A stretch of DNA of 64,000 nucleotides from CAWBVG01 sp963792175 (lineage in GTDB: Bacteria; Acidobacteriota; Vicinamibacteria; Vicinamibacterales; CAVVIG01): NCBI GenBank assembly GCA_963792175.1, contig CAWBVG010000031.1:186001-250000 (forward strand), in the 5' to 3' direction. The translations under genes and the position numbers were made by a program. Position 1 is the first letter of the stretch. Each line of letters starts with the position of its first letter. Below the pieces are notes generated by a model. It was not told the DNA's origin and searched no databases. It saw only the letters and a program-made list of their open reading frames with translations. Of the stretch, positions 8,308-18,419 are shown piece by piece.

Positions 8308-9148
8308 GGCCCCGACGGTCGTCTCGGCTGCGCGCTACAAGGTGGACGCCGCCGCCAAGGCGCTGGAGCTGCTGAGCGTCTTCTCCTTCCGCGAGCCGCG
8401 GCTCTCGCTCGCGGACCTCGCGACCCGGACCGGCATTCCCCGCGCCACCGCGTTCCGGCTGCTGTCGACGCTCGAGCAGTCCGGGTTTCTCGCCAAGGAT
8501 CACGGCGCGTATCAGCTCGGCATCAAGTGCTTCGTCCTCGGCAACATCGTCGCCGGCGGTCTGGACCTGCGCGAAACGGCGCATCCGCACCTGGTGGCGC
8601 TGCGCGACTTGACCCGCGAGACGACGCAGATCGCGATCCTGGATCACTGGCAGGTCGTGTATCTCGAGCGCATGCTGTCGCCGTTCCCGGTGGGTGTCAT
8701 GCGGTCGCGCGCCGGCGCCATCCTGCCGGCGTACTGCACCGCGCTCGGCAAGACGCTGCTCGCCTACATGCCCGAGCCGGAGGTGGCGACCTGGGCCGCC
8801 ACGCAGAAGTTCCCGCCGCTGACGTCGCGGACGATCACCTCGGCGCGGCGGCTGCTGAAGGACCTCCGCGTCATCCGCGAACGCGGTTACGGGATTGACG
8901 ATGAGGAGCGGGAAAAAGGGGTGCGGTGTCTGGCCGCGCCGATCCGGAACCATCACGGCGACGTCGTCGCCGCGGTGAGCATCGCGGCGCCGATCGATCG
9001 GCTGCCGCGCGACCTGGTGGGCAGCGACGTCGCGGCGGCGGTCGTGGCCACCGCGCGGGCAATCTCGATCGATCTCGGAGCCGTCGACGACATAGGAGCC
9101 ACGGAAGCGTACCGCGCCGCTCTAGCGGCGCATGGAGGAAGAAAGTGA
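8300..9148 (+). CDS. IclR-family transcriptional regulator, KdgR-like
   Basis: The N-terminal winged helix (about 15-75) contains AAAKALELLSVFSF, LSLADLATRTGIPRATAFRL and LEQSGFLAKDHGAYQLG, as in IclR proteins. The effector-binding GAF-like domain follows, with RAGAILPAYCTALGKTLLAY and EEREKGVRCLAAPIRN. 282 residues, intact frame. It is divergent from a PfkB kinase and its stop overlaps the start of a TonB receptor (GTGA), so it may be cotranscribed with that receptor. A likely ligand is a 2-keto-3-deoxy sugar acid, inferred from the neighbours and the KdgR-like operator. Confidence 0.9.
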   Translation: MKRAPTVVSAARYKVDAAAKALELLSVFSFREPRLSLADLATRTGIPRATAFRLLSTLEQSGFLAKDHGAYQLGIKCFVLGNIVAGGLDLRETAHPHLVALRDLTRETTQIAILDHWQVVYLERMLSPFPVGVMRSRAGAILPAYCTALGKTLLAYMPEPEVATWAATQKFPPLTSRTITSARRLLKDLRVIRERGYGIDDEEREKGVRCLAAPIRNHHGDVVAAVSIAAPIDRLPRDLVGSDVAAAVVATARAISIDLGAVDDIGATEAYRAALAAHGGRK

Positions 9149-12100
9149 AGAAAGTCGTAATGGGTCTCGTTGTTGCGCTGTGTTTGCTGCCGATCGGCCT
9201 CGCGGCCCAGGCGGTGACCGGCACCATCCTGGGAACCGTCACCGACACGTCCGGTGCTGCGGTCCCCGGCGCCACGGTCACGCTGACCAACCAGGGCACC
9301 GGCCTGACGCGCAGCATGGTCACCGACCAGGCGGGCGAATTCACCGCGCCGTCGCTGCCGACCGGCAAGTACAAGATCGTGGCGGAGCTGCCGGGCTTCA
9401 AGACGGCGACGCTGTCCGACATCGAGCTGACGGTCGACACGAAGGTTCGTGTGAACGCACGGCTGGAGGTCGGCACGGTTGCCGAAACCGTGACGGTCGC
9501 CGCCGCCTCGCCGCTCGTGCAGGTGGCGACGTCCGAGCTCGGCACGACGGTCCAGGAAGAGCAGATCAAGACGCTGCCGCTCAACGGCCGCAACTTCGTC
9601 AACCTGACGCGCACCGTGCCGGGCGTGGTCCGCGGCATTCCGGGCGCGAACATCGACGGCGCGGGCAGTCTGGCGTGGCGCGCCTCCGCGTCGTTCTCGG
9701 CGAACGGACAGCGGCCGCGCGACAACAACTACATGCTCGACGGCGTGGACAACAACGAAACCTGGCTGCAGACCGTCGTGCTCTTCCCGAGCGTCGACGC
9801 CCTCGACGAGTTCAAGCTGCAGACCAGCACCTACTCGGCCGAGTTCGGCCGATCGCTCGGCGGCGTCGTGAACCTGCAGATCAAGTCGGGCACCAACACC
9901 CTGCATGGCAGCGCCTTCGAGTTCCTGCGCAACGACGCGTTCGACGCCAACAACTTCTTCAACAACCGCGCCGGCCGCGAGAAGCCGGACTTCAGCCAGC
10001 ACCAGTACGGCGGCACCATCGGCGGTCCGCTCGTCAAGGACAAGACCTTCTATTTCTTCGACTATCAGGGCTACAAGATCAACCAGGGCGCGACCTACCT
10101 GTCGACCGTGCCGTCGGCGAAGATGCGCGCCGGCGACTTCTCGGAACTCAACCGGGTCATCTTCGATCCGGTCTCGCATCTGCCGTTCCCGGGCAACGTG
10201 ATTCCGCAGAGCCGCTGGGACCCGGTGGCGAAGAACATCCTCGGCCAGCTGATTCCTGAGTCGAACACCGCGGGCATTCTGGGTGCCACCGGACAGACGA
10301 TCAACAACTACCTGATCAATCCGACGCTCGAGCGCCAGGACAACCAGATCGACATCAAGGTCGATCACGCGCTCTCGTCGAACAACCGCCTCGCGACGCG
10401 GTACAGCTACGAGAAGACGCACCGGGTCCTGCCGGCGACGCTGCCGCACGGCGACGCCGGCTTCACCTTCGGCGCCGGCGACGGCAACATCAAGGCGCAG
10501 GGACTCTCGATGAACGACACCCACACGTTCAACTCCAACTGGTTGAACGAGGTGCGCTTCGGCTGGAGCTCGATCAAGTTCCTGATGACGCCGGTCGACT
10601 ACGGCACCAACATCGCGCAGAGCGTCGGCCTCAAGAACGTCAACCTCGGCGAGACGACGTCGGCGATGAGCCAGATCATGTTCAACAACGGCGGCATGCG
10701 GAACATCGGCGCCAATGCCAACCAGCCGCTGATCACGAACCAGAACGACTTCCAGTTCTTCGACAACGTGACGCGCGTCGCCGGCAAGCACACGATGAAG
10801 GCCGGCGGCAGCCTGACGCTCCGCTCGCGGGAGATCCTCAACGCCGACACGATCGTCGGCCGGTTCGACTTCAACCAGAACCAGACGTCGAACTGCTCGG
10901 GTATCACGAGCGGCTGCACCATCCAGTCGAACACCGGGTTCGACCTCGCCAGCTTCATGCTCGGCTACGCGAGCAATGCCAGCCGGACGCTGTTCGACCC
11001 GGGCACCTACACGGAAACGCGGCCCGAGTACGCGATGTACTTCCAGGACGACATCCGCGTCACCAATCGCCTCACCGTGAATGCCGGTCTGCGGTGGGAC
11101 GTCTACGTGCCGTGGATCGAGGTCGACAACAAGCAGTCGAACTTCGACGTCTCGACCGGCCGGTTCGTGGTCGCGTCCGACAACGCGACGATCAACGGCG
11201 TCGAGGTCGGGCGCTATCTCCAGACGTACTCGCGGCGCGACTTCGGTCCGCGTCTCGGCTTCGCCTACGACTTGGCGGGCGACGGCCGGACGATCGTCCG
11301 CGGCGGCTACGGCCTGTTCTGGAACTTCACGCCGGGCGGCACCTCGTCGTCGAAGGCGCAGAACCAGCCGTTCCTGCAGGCGCAGGCGAACACGACCAGC
11401 CTCGGCACGAACATCCTGCTGGCGAACGGCCTCGACCCGGCGCCGGGCGTGCACCCCGAGTTGGCGCCGACCGGTTCGACGCGTTCGGCATTCCTGACCG
11501 ACTTCCGCGACGCGCATGCCCATAACTTCAACGTCAACGTCCAGCGGCAGCTTGGCACCAACTACATGGTGGAAGCGGCCTATTCGGGCTCGCGCACGAA
11601 GGACGCGGCGCGAAGGTGGACCTCAATCAGGCGGTTCCGACGGTCGGCGTGACCGATCAGAACGTGAACCGACCGTTTGCGAAGGTGTCGCCGGCGCTGC
11701 GCACGGTCGGCGCGCTCTCGAGCACGGGCTATGTCGAGTACAACGGCCTGCTGCTCAAGTTCCAGCGCCGTTCGGCGAACCATATCTCGTTCATGAATTC
11801 GTACACGTTCGGCCGCGCCATCGACCTCAACTCCGACAACGATGGCACCGTCACGCTGACCGACATCTTCCATCCCGAGTACAACCGCGGACCGGCGGAC
11901 TACGACGTGACGCACACGCTCAGCTCGAACTGGATTTACGAGCTGCCGTGGGCGGCGCAGCACGCCGTGGGGCGGCTGGCAGGTGAGCGGGATCCTGTAT
12001 CTGCGCTCGGGCCTGCCGATCACCATCACCCAGTCGCAGAGCATGCTGTCGACCGGCATCACGAACAACCGGCCGAACACGATTTGCGATCCGGTGTCGA

Positions 12101-12439
12101 GCAGCCCGACGATCGCGCAGTTCTTCAACACCTCCTGCTTCCAGCAGGTGGCCGACACCACCGGCACGTTCGGCAACACCGGCCGCAACTCGGTTCGCGG
12201 ACCGGGGCAGTTCAACATCGACGCGTCGGTCATCAAGAACACCAAGATCGGGCCGGTGGCCTCCGAGTTCCGACTCGAGGTGTTCAACCTGCTGAATCAT
12301 CCGCAGTTCGCGAACCCGAACGCGACAGTTCGGCAACTCGGCGTTCGGCACGATCTCGGCGATGCTGGCGAGCCCGTCGTGCGCGCTGTGCGGCACGACC
12401 GAGCGTCAGATGCAGGTGGCGGTCAAGCTGAAGTTCTAA
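9145..12439 (+). CDS. Oar-like TonB-dependent outer-membrane receptor
   Basis: Signal peptide 1-21 (VKKVVMGLVVALCLLPIGLA), then a carboxypeptidase-regulatory beta-sandwich (about 22-105, GTVTDTSGAAVPGATVTL), a plug domain (LPLNGRNFVNLTRTVPGV, NYMLDGVDNNE) and a large barrel ending VAVKLKF with a terminal Phe, as needed for outer-membrane insertion. Three frame changes near 11610, 11970 and 12335 break the C-terminal third; the first needs two extra bases removed, the others one. Corrected length is about 1096 residues. The GTG start overlaps the IclR stop and has GGAGGAAG 4-11 nt upstream. It probably imports the oligosaccharide used by this locus. Confidence 0.88.
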
Positions 12440-12540
12440 GGTTCTAGGGTTCGTAGGGTTCGTAAAGTTCTCGACGCGAGAACCTGGACCCTGGAACCCG
12501 TGAACTCTAGAACCCGAGAACTCTAGAACCCTTGAACCCT
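12440..12540. repeat. Inverted array of TTCTAGGGT / AACCCTAGAA-type units
   Basis: TTCTAGGG, TTCGTAGGG and TTCGTAAAG on the left face GAACCTGG, GAACCCGTG, TCTAGAACCC and TTGAACCC on the right around CTCGACGCGAG. The last unit supplies the TTG start codon of the next gene. Confidence 0.75.
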
Positions 12541-13512
12541 GTTCGTTGGGGCCTGATCGGCGCCGGCGACATCGTCCGTAGACGAGTGGCGCCGGCGCTG
12601 ATCGATTCTCCTGCCTGCGACATCGTGGCCGTCAGCCGGGGACGCCCCGAGCTGGCGGCGGCGTTTGCCGCCGACATCGGCGCCCGCCGATGGTATTCCC
12701 GCTGGCAGGAGCTCGTCGCGGATCCTGACGTGGACTGCGTCTACGTCGCGACGCCGGTGGACGTCCATGCGGCGCAGACGATCGCGGCCGCCGAAGCCGG
12801 CAAACACGTCCTGTGCGAAAAGCCGATGGCGATGACCACGGCGGAATGCGATCGCATGATCGCGGCCTGCCGCGCCCACCACGTCCGGCTGGGCATCGCC
12901 TATTACCGTCATTTCTATCCCGTGATCCTGCGTGTCAAGGCGCTGCTGGAGTCCGGCGACATCGGTCAACCGGTCTTCGCGCAGGTGAACGCCTTCGAGT
13001 ATTTCGATCCCGCGCCGGACCACCCACGCCGATGGCTGCTGGATCCGGCCCGGGCCGGCGGCGGGCCGATGATGGACTTCGGCTGCCACCGCCTGGAAGT
13101 GCTGATGCACCTGTTCGGCGCGGTACGCCGGACGGCCGCCGTCACCGCCAACGTGGTGTTCGATCGCGCGGTCGAGGACACCGCCGCGGTGCTGCTCCAG
13201 TTCGAGGGCGGGCCGTGTGCGGCCGTGACGGTCACGCACGCGGCCGAAGAACGGCAGGACACGCTGCAGGTGTTCGGCACGCGCGGATCGCTCCACGTCG
13301 ACGAGTTGAACGCCGGCTCGCTCCGGATCCGCACGGGCAATCAATCGCGGGTAGAATCGCATCCGCCCGCGGCAAACATCCATCGGCCGCTCATCGACGA
13401 CTTCGTCGAGGCCCTGCTGACGGACCGGGAACCGGCGGTGACCGGCGAAATCGGGCGAGCCGTCGCCGCCATCGAGGACGAGATTTATGCTGTCGCGCCG
13501 TCAGGCCGTTAA
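12532..13512 (+). CDS. Gfo/Idh/MocA-family oxidoreductase
   Basis: N-terminal Rossmann motif GLIGAGDIVRRRVAPAL, then CVYVATPVDVHAAQTIAAAE and the family signature GKHVLCEKPMA. The C-terminal alpha/beta domain includes GGGPMMDFGCHRLEVLMHLF, where Asp and His are the usual catalytic pair. 326 residues, intact. The only start in the right place is TTG at 12532, which lies within the last unit of the preceding repeat array. The 3' end overlaps the SMP-30 gene by 26 bp, so the two are coupled: oxidation to a lactone followed by hydrolysis is a plausible joint role. Substrate is inferred only. Confidence 0.85.
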   Translation: MNPVRWGLIGAGDIVRRRVAPALIDSPACDIVAVSRGRPELAAAFAADIGARRWYSRWQELVADPDVDCVYVATPVDVHAAQTIAAAEAGKHVLCEKPMAMTTAECDRMIAACRAHHVRLGIAYYRHFYPVILRVKALLESGDIGQPVFAQVNAFEYFDPAPDHPRRWLLDPARAGGGPMMDFGCHRLEVLMHLFGAVRRTAAVTANVVFDRAVEDTAAVLLQFEGGPCAAVTVTHAAEERQDTLQVFGTRGSLHVDELNAGSLRIRTGNQSRVESHPPAANIHRPLIDDFVEALLTDREPAVTGEIGRAVAAIEDEIYAVAPSGR

Positions 13513-14596
13513 GGCTCTAGGCATCCTGGGCGGAGCGGTCGTCACCGGGCGCGCGGGCTCGGCGCAGACGCCGCAAGCACCGCCGAGCACGATCACCAAT
13601 CCCCCCAGGGACTTCGGTCCCAACGCCCCGCCGACCACCTACTTCACCGATCCCGACGTGCTGACCGTCGATCCGGCGTTCGGCAACCTGGTGCAGGCGA
13701 ACTCGGCGATCAAGCGGCTGTGGACCGGCGCGCTGTGGGCCGAGGGGCCCGCCTGGAGCAGCCAGGGGCGGTATCTGGTCTGGAGCGACATCCCGAACAA
13801 CCGCCAGCTGCGCTGGCTCGACGACGACGAGCGGGTGACGGTGTTCCGCAGCCCGTCCAACAACTCCAACGGCAACACCTTCGATTTCGCCGGCCGCCAG
13901 CTCTCGTGCGAGCACCTGACGCGCCGCGTCGTCCGCTACGAACACGACGGATCGACGACGGTGATCGCGGAGTCGTACAACGGCAAGCGGCTCAACTCGC
14001 CGAACGACGTCGCCGCGCACCCGGATGGCAGCTACTGGTTCACCGATCCGCCGTACGGACGGAGTCTGTACGAGGGGCGTCCCGAGAAGCGCGAGCTCCC
14101 GACGGCGGTTTATCGCGCGGATGGCAAGGGCGGGCTGACGCAAGTCGTGGCCGAAGAACAGGTGCCCGATCCCAACGGCATTGCGTTTTCGCCGGACTAC
14201 AAGAAGCTGTACGTCGTGAGCACCGGGCGCGGTCCGGGCGATGCCGGGCCGGGCGGCAAGAGCAATGTGTTCGTCTTCGATGTGACCGCCGACAACCGGA
14301 CGGCGAACGGGCGCGTCTTTTCGGAGTTCATGATCGACGGCGTCAAGTGTGGGCCCGACGGCGTGCGCTGCGACGTGGACGGCAATGTCTGGTGTTCGAG
14401 CAACGCCGGCCGCGCCGTCGGCTACAGCGGCGTGACCGTCTGGACGCCGCAGGGCAAACTGATCGGCCGCATCCGTCTGCCCGAAGTTTGCGGCAACCTG
14501 TGCTTCGGAGGGCCGAAGCGCAATCGTCTGTTCATGGCGGCGAGCCAATCGATTTACGCGGTGTACATAAATACCCAGGGCGCCGGCCCCGGTTAG
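13487..14596 (+). CDS. Tat-exported SMP-30/gluconolactonase-family hydrolase
   Basis: MLSRRQAVKALGILGGAVVT is a twin-arginine signal. The mature six-bladed propeller has ALWAEGPAWSSQGRYLVWSD (metal-ligand Glu in blade 1), NSPNDVAAHPDGSYWFTDPP and DPNGIAFSPDYKKLYV, the metal-binding Asn/Asp positions of SMP-30 lactonases, and DGVRCDVDGNVWCSS. 369 residues, intact. Export by Tat implies the lactone is hydrolysed in the periplasm. It overlaps the upstream Gfo/Idh gene. Confidence 0.9.
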   Translation: MLSRRQAVKALGILGGAVVTGRAGSAQTPQAPPSTITNPPRDFGPNAPPTTYFTDPDVLTVDPAFGNLVQANSAIKRLWTGALWAEGPAWSSQGRYLVWSDIPNNRQLRWLDDDERVTVFRSPSNNSNGNTFDFAGRQLSCEHLTRRVVRYEHDGSTTVIAESYNGKRLNSPNDVAAHPDGSYWFTDPPYGRSLYEGRPEKRELPTAVYRADGKGGLTQVVAEEQVPDPNGIAFSPDYKKLYVVSTGRGPGDAGPGGKSNVFVFDVTADNRTANGRVFSEFMIDGVKCGPDGVRCDVDGNVWCSSNAGRAVGYSGVTVWTPQGKLIGRIRLPEVCGNLCFGGPKRNRLFMAASQSIYAVYINTQGAGPG

Positions 14597-14634
14597 CGGC
14601 GCCCGCCCCGGCGCTGAGCGTGCCGACGACAATC

Positions 14635-14992
14635 GGCCACAGAGACACAGAGACACGGAGCTGCCGATTCGACGGCGCGCCGCGAAGCGGCGCGGTCGGC
14701 CGAAAACGGTTCACGGAAACGAACCGCCTGAACGAGCACCGCGGCTCGTTTCCGTGAATCGTTTCCGGCCGCTCGATGGGCCTGCTCCGCAGGCCCACGC
14801 CGTCGAATCGGTGGTCTTGGTCCCGGTGGGCTCAGCGCCTCACAGAGCCCAAGTCCATGTTACGGCGAGCGAAGACGGTCCTGCCGCGCCGAAGCTTCCG
14901 GTATTGCAGCAAGCGAAAGCGAATGCTAGTGTTCGCTCGTCTCGGCCTGGCCCGCCGAAGCGCGGAGCGCGAAGGCGGCTGACTCTGTGGCC
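14635..14992. repeat. Palindromic cloverleaf repeat element, copy A
   Basis: This element fills most of the 414-bp gap 14597-15010, which has no gene. Outer arms are GGCCACAGAGACACAG and ACTCTGTGGCC. The 146-bp core (14665-14810) is bounded by the perfect 13-bp inverted repeat CGATTCGACGGCG / CGCCGTCGAATCG. Inside are a left hairpin CGCCGCGAAGCGGCG, a long imperfect arm of about 35 bp per strand centred near 14732, and a right hairpin GGGCCTGCTCCGCAGGCCC. After the core, about 150 bp of extra sequence with another GCGAAGGCGG repeat has been inserted before the right outer arm. Core orientation matches copy C and is opposite to copy B. Confidence 0.9.
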
Positions 14993-15010
14993 AACGCAAG
15001 GAGAGCGACC

Positions 15011-15940
15011 ATGAAACGTTGGATTGTCGCCGTAGCAACCGTGATCGGGTGTGTCGCCGTGGCCGGCATGCAGGCGCAGCCCGCCAAGGGGAAGCGCATC
15101 AACCGGGCGATCGAGTTGCTGGAGCAAGGGCAGCCGATCTACTACACCGGGTCGCATGAGGGCACCGACGGCAACTTCGATCAGGGCGTCAAAGACGCGC
15201 AGACCTACGCCGACTACATCAGCTACGACATGGAGCACGCGCCGTTCGACGTCAAGGGACTCTCGGACTACATGCGCGGCCTCGCGAAAGGCGGGCCGAC
15301 GAAGAGCGGCCATAAGACGCCTGCCGTCATCGTCAACGTGCCGGTGAACGGCATCGACGAAGCGTCCGTCCGCGCCAACGCATGGATGTTCCAGCAGGTG
15401 CTTGCAACCGGCGTCCACGGCATCCTGCTGTGCCACGCCGATGCGCCCGGAGCGGTGCGCGCGTTCGTCGAAGCGGTGCGGTTCCCGGCGAACGGCGGCC
15501 GCCGCGGCGTCCACGGCAACCCGACCGCCGCCCGCATCTGGGGCGTGACGCCCGATGAGTACGCGGAGAAGGCCGACGTGTGGCCGCTCAATCCGAAAGG
15601 CGAGCTGCTGCTGGGCCTGAAGCTCGAAGACAAGTACGCGCTCGAGAACGCCGAGGCCAACGCGAAGATCCCTGGCGTCGCGTTCGCGGAATGGGGACCT
15701 GGCGACATGGCGTTCTCGCTCGGTGTCAAGAGCGGACCCAACTCTGTGAACGATCCCCTGATGAAGGCCGCGCGCGCGAGGGTCCTCGCCGCGACGAAAG
15801 CCAGCAAGATTTTCTTCCTCAACTCGATGAACGCTGACAACGTCGTCGACATGATCAAGGAAGGCGTCATGGTCGGTCCGGCCAGTCAGCAGGCCGCCGA
15901 GATCGGCCGCAAGTACACCAAGCGCACGATGCCATGGTAA
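15011..15940 (+). CDS. Secreted HpcH/HpaI aldolase-family protein
   Basis: MKRWIVAVATVIGCVAVAGMQAQP is a clear Sec signal peptide with cleavage near residue 22. The mature part resembles HpcH/HpaI class II aldolases: YADYISYDMEHAPFD (the Asp/Glu block after strand 2), GVHGILLCHADAPGAVRAFV and a late AFAEWGPGDMAFSLG in place of the usual metal-ligand loop. Members of this family normally act in the cytoplasm on 2-keto-3-deoxy sugar acids. The ATG at 15011 has AAGGAGAG upstream; an earlier GTG at 14987 lies in the repeat. 309 residues, intact. The export signal is the odd feature; catalytic activity is not certain. Confidence 0.8.
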   Translation: MKRWIVAVATVIGCVAVAGMQAQPAKGKRINRAIELLEQGQPIYYTGSHEGTDGNFDQGVKDAQTYADYISYDMEHAPFDVKGLSDYMRGLAKGGPTKSGHKTPAVIVNVPVNGIDEASVRANAWMFQQVLATGVHGILLCHADAPGAVRAFVEAVRFPANGGRRGVHGNPTAARIWGVTPDEYAEKADVWPLNPKGELLLGLKLEDKYALENAEANAKIPGVAFAEWGPGDMAFSLGVKSGPNSVNDPLMKAARARVLAATKASKIFFLNSMNADNVVDMIKEGVMVGPASQQAAEIGRKYTKRTMPW

Positions 15941-15949
15941 GGCGTCGCT

Positions 15950-16040
15950 GAGGGGACTGGGGGACTAGGGGACTCAGGGACTGGGGGACTAGTCCCCACG
16001 TTCTTAGTCCCCAGGTCCCTTAGTCCCCAAGTCCCCACTC
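15950..16040. repeat. Inverted array of GGGGACT / AGTCCCC units
   Basis: Five GGGGACTnG units (15952-15989) face five TTAGTCCCC/AAGTCCCC units (15989-16037), forming one long near-perfect hairpin between two convergent genes. Here it could act as a bidirectional terminator. Confidence 0.75.
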
Positions 16041-16065
16041 GAGCAGCTCGGGCACTGCGTCCGCC

Positions 16066-17083
16066 TCACGAATGACGGCGCAGGTACTCGACCTCCACTC
16101 GGCTCTTCGCGGGAATCCAACGATAGGTGGGGACGTCGAAGAGCCGCCCACGGTCGATCATCGCGCGGCGTGACTCCGGCATCGGCGACACGCCGAATTC
16201 CATCCCGCAGGTGAGCGTCGCGCCGTTCCATGGCGCGTGCGTGCGGCTGTAGTTCTCCTGCCAGATGCCAAGCCACGGAAAATCGCGCCGCTTCCAGATG
16301 TAGCCGAACGCGAGCCGGGCCGCCGGGGCAAAGGCGACGAAAAACGCTTCCTCGCGCGTCTGGTCCATCAGGTGCGCGGTGTACGCATTCGAGTGCGGCG
16401 CATCGGTGTAACGGCGCAGGTCGCCGGTGCCGCCGTCCGTCCGTGGCGCCAACGGCCAGTCGAAGACGCGGCCGGCGGCCAGGTCGTCATGCGCGCCGAA
16501 CACCTGCTCGAAGACCTTCGACCGCGTCGCGGACACGCGAAACTCGGTGATGCCCTTCTGAAGAAACGGCGGGCCGAGTGTGACGTGCTGGGTCCAGCCG
16601 ATCGGCCGATCGCACGCGGTGAGATTCTCGACGGCTTCGCTGATCGCAAGGACGCGGCCGCGGAGGACGAGCCGGCGGTCGATCTCAAGCTGGGCGAGCG
16701 GGAGATGCGCGTGCATCGCGATCGAATGGCGGTCCCGGTCGGCGTCGATGTCGTACCGCACGAGGGAGGCTTCGCCGTGTGGCGTCAAGCCTGCCGCCGC
16801 CTCTTCCTCCGACGGTCCGCCGAAGATGTCGACACAGAGGTTGTGACCCATGAGACCGGCGAGCAGCGCCGCTTCGGCGCTGGTCCCGTAGTCGGGATGC
16901 GCGGATGGCGCGTAGGTCGAGGGCTCGATCGAGGGCCACGGCGGCGTCCACAGCGGGTTGAGTCCCGAACGCTTGTCGAGGATCTCCGCGATGTGTCCGC
17001 CCTCCTCGAGAACCGTCACCCGGACGTCGTCGTTCTCGATGACGTCGCGGCTCGTCGTCCCCGATAGCTGTGGGAGCGGGCAT
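16066..17083 (-). CDS. Aldose-1-epimerase-like (galactose mutarotase fold) protein
   Basis: Starting at the ATG at 17083 (MPAPTAIGD) and passing one frame change near 17050 (one extra base), the protein continues VIENDDVRVTVLEEGGHIAE, the N-terminal strand pair seen in mutarotase-fold proteins. It has GASLVRY-like and RVLAISEAVENLT strands, WTQHVTLGPPFL (conserved His) and PWLGIWQENYSRTHAPWNG. About 338 residues. It is divergent from the cupin isomerase gene across a 92-bp gap. The fold is convincing; whether it is a true epimerase or a carbohydrate-binding relative is open. Confidence 0.65.
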
Positions 17084-17175
17084 GGTCGGTATTATGTGTT
17101 CTCTTCGTGGCTTCGTGCGTTCATGGTCCCTGCACGTGGAACTGGCGTCTCGCGCTATCATGCTGCCTCCAAACC

Positions 17176-18400
17176 ATGCTGAATCGCGCCACAGTTCAGG
17201 AAGCCATTGACGCCGGCGCCGGCGTCCTCCGACTCGAGCCCTCGTGGGTGCCGCGCACCTTCATGCTGCCGGGACGGCGGCTCAAGCTCCACCCCGACGA
17301 CATCTATGCGCTCGGCGGCCATCGCGGCGGCATCAACGAGCGGTGGTTTTCGTCAACGACCAACGCCGACAACGGCCCCGGGACGCCCGCGGACGAAGGC
17401 CTCAGCTATGTGAGGCTGGGTAGCGGCGGGCGATTCCTGCTGAAGGAGGCGGTCGGCACCGCGGGCGATCTGCTCATCGGATCCGACGTGATGCAGCGCG
17501 AGGGCGGATGGAACCTGCTCTGCAAGTTCTTCGACAACCTCGGACCGATTCCTCACCACATGCACCAGAGTGAGGAGGACGCGAAGAGAGTCGGCCGCCG
17601 TGGCAAGCCGGAGGCGTATTACTTTCCGCCGCAGTACAACCAGCTCGAGAACCATTTTCCGTACACGTTCATGGGGCTCGAGCCGGGCACGACCAAGGCG
17701 GACGTGCGCCGCTGCCTGGAAGCCTGGAACAAAGGGGACAACGGCATTCTCTACTTGTCGCGCGCGTTCAAGCTGCAGGTCGGGACCGGATGGCAAATCG
17801 ATCCCGGCATCCTGCACGCCCCGGGCTCGCTCGTCACCTACGAGCCGCAGGTGAATAGCGACGTGTTTGCGATGTTCCAGTCCGAAGTCGAAGGGCGCAT
17901 CATCGATTGGAGCCTGCTGACGAAGGACGTGCCCGCCGATCGTCACCACGATCTGGACTACATCATCGGCATGCTCGATTGGGACGCGAATGTGAATCCC
18001 GAGTTCGCGCGCTCGAATCGGGTGTTCCCGACACCGGTGCGTCCGACGGCCGAAACCGAAGCAGACGGCTATCGCGAACAGTGGATCTGTTACGGGACGG
18101 GTACTGCTCGGCGAAAGAGCTGACCGTGCTGCCGGGGCGGACGGCGACCATCCGTGACGCCGCCGCCTACGGCCTGATCCTCACGCAAGGCCACGGCAGG
18201 TTCGGCTCTCACAGCGTCGCGACGCCGTCGATGATCAGGTTCGGACAGATGACGGAGGACGAGCTGTTCGTCACGAAAGACGCTGCGCTAGCGGGCGTTC
18301 GCATCGAGAACACGAGCGCGACGGATCCGCTGGTCATCCTCAAGCATTTTGGCCCCGGCAACCCGGACGCCGAGCGTTTCGCGCGGCTCGCCGGCGGTAG
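17176..18400 (+). CDS. Cupin-type sugar isomerase, class I mannose-6-phosphate-isomerase-like
   Basis: MLNRATVQEAIDAGAGVLRL opens a two-cupin protein. The first cupin has FFDNLGPIPHHMHQSEED and HFPYTFMGLEPGTTKADV, with His/Glu residues placed as the metal ligands of type I phosphomannose isomerases; VGTGWQIDPGILHAPGSL is the next conserved block. Near 18105 the frame changes (net shift of minus one) and continues YCSAKELTVLPGRTATIRDA, GHGRFGS and ILKHFGPGNPDAERF. The C-terminus is uncertain: a stop at 18398-18400 is reached only after another frame change. A TATCAT box at 17156-17161 lies 14 nt before the ATG. It leads the TIM-barrel/Gfo-Idh cassette. Physiological substrate unknown. Confidence 0.65.
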
Positions 18401-18419
18401 CGCTAGCGCGGAGGTATCG

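Noticed and set aside
8953..11523. 856-codon open frame antisense to the TonB receptor
   Set aside because: It is arginine-, valine- and alanine-rich with no family blocks, and mirrors codon bias of the receptor on the other strand; a shadow of high GC content.
14665..14810. Cloverleaf repeat core as a tRNA or tRNA-like gene
   Set aside because: At 146 bp with stems of 13 bp and longer and no anticodon arm, T-loop or CCA-like end, it does not resemble a tRNA beyond having three arms.
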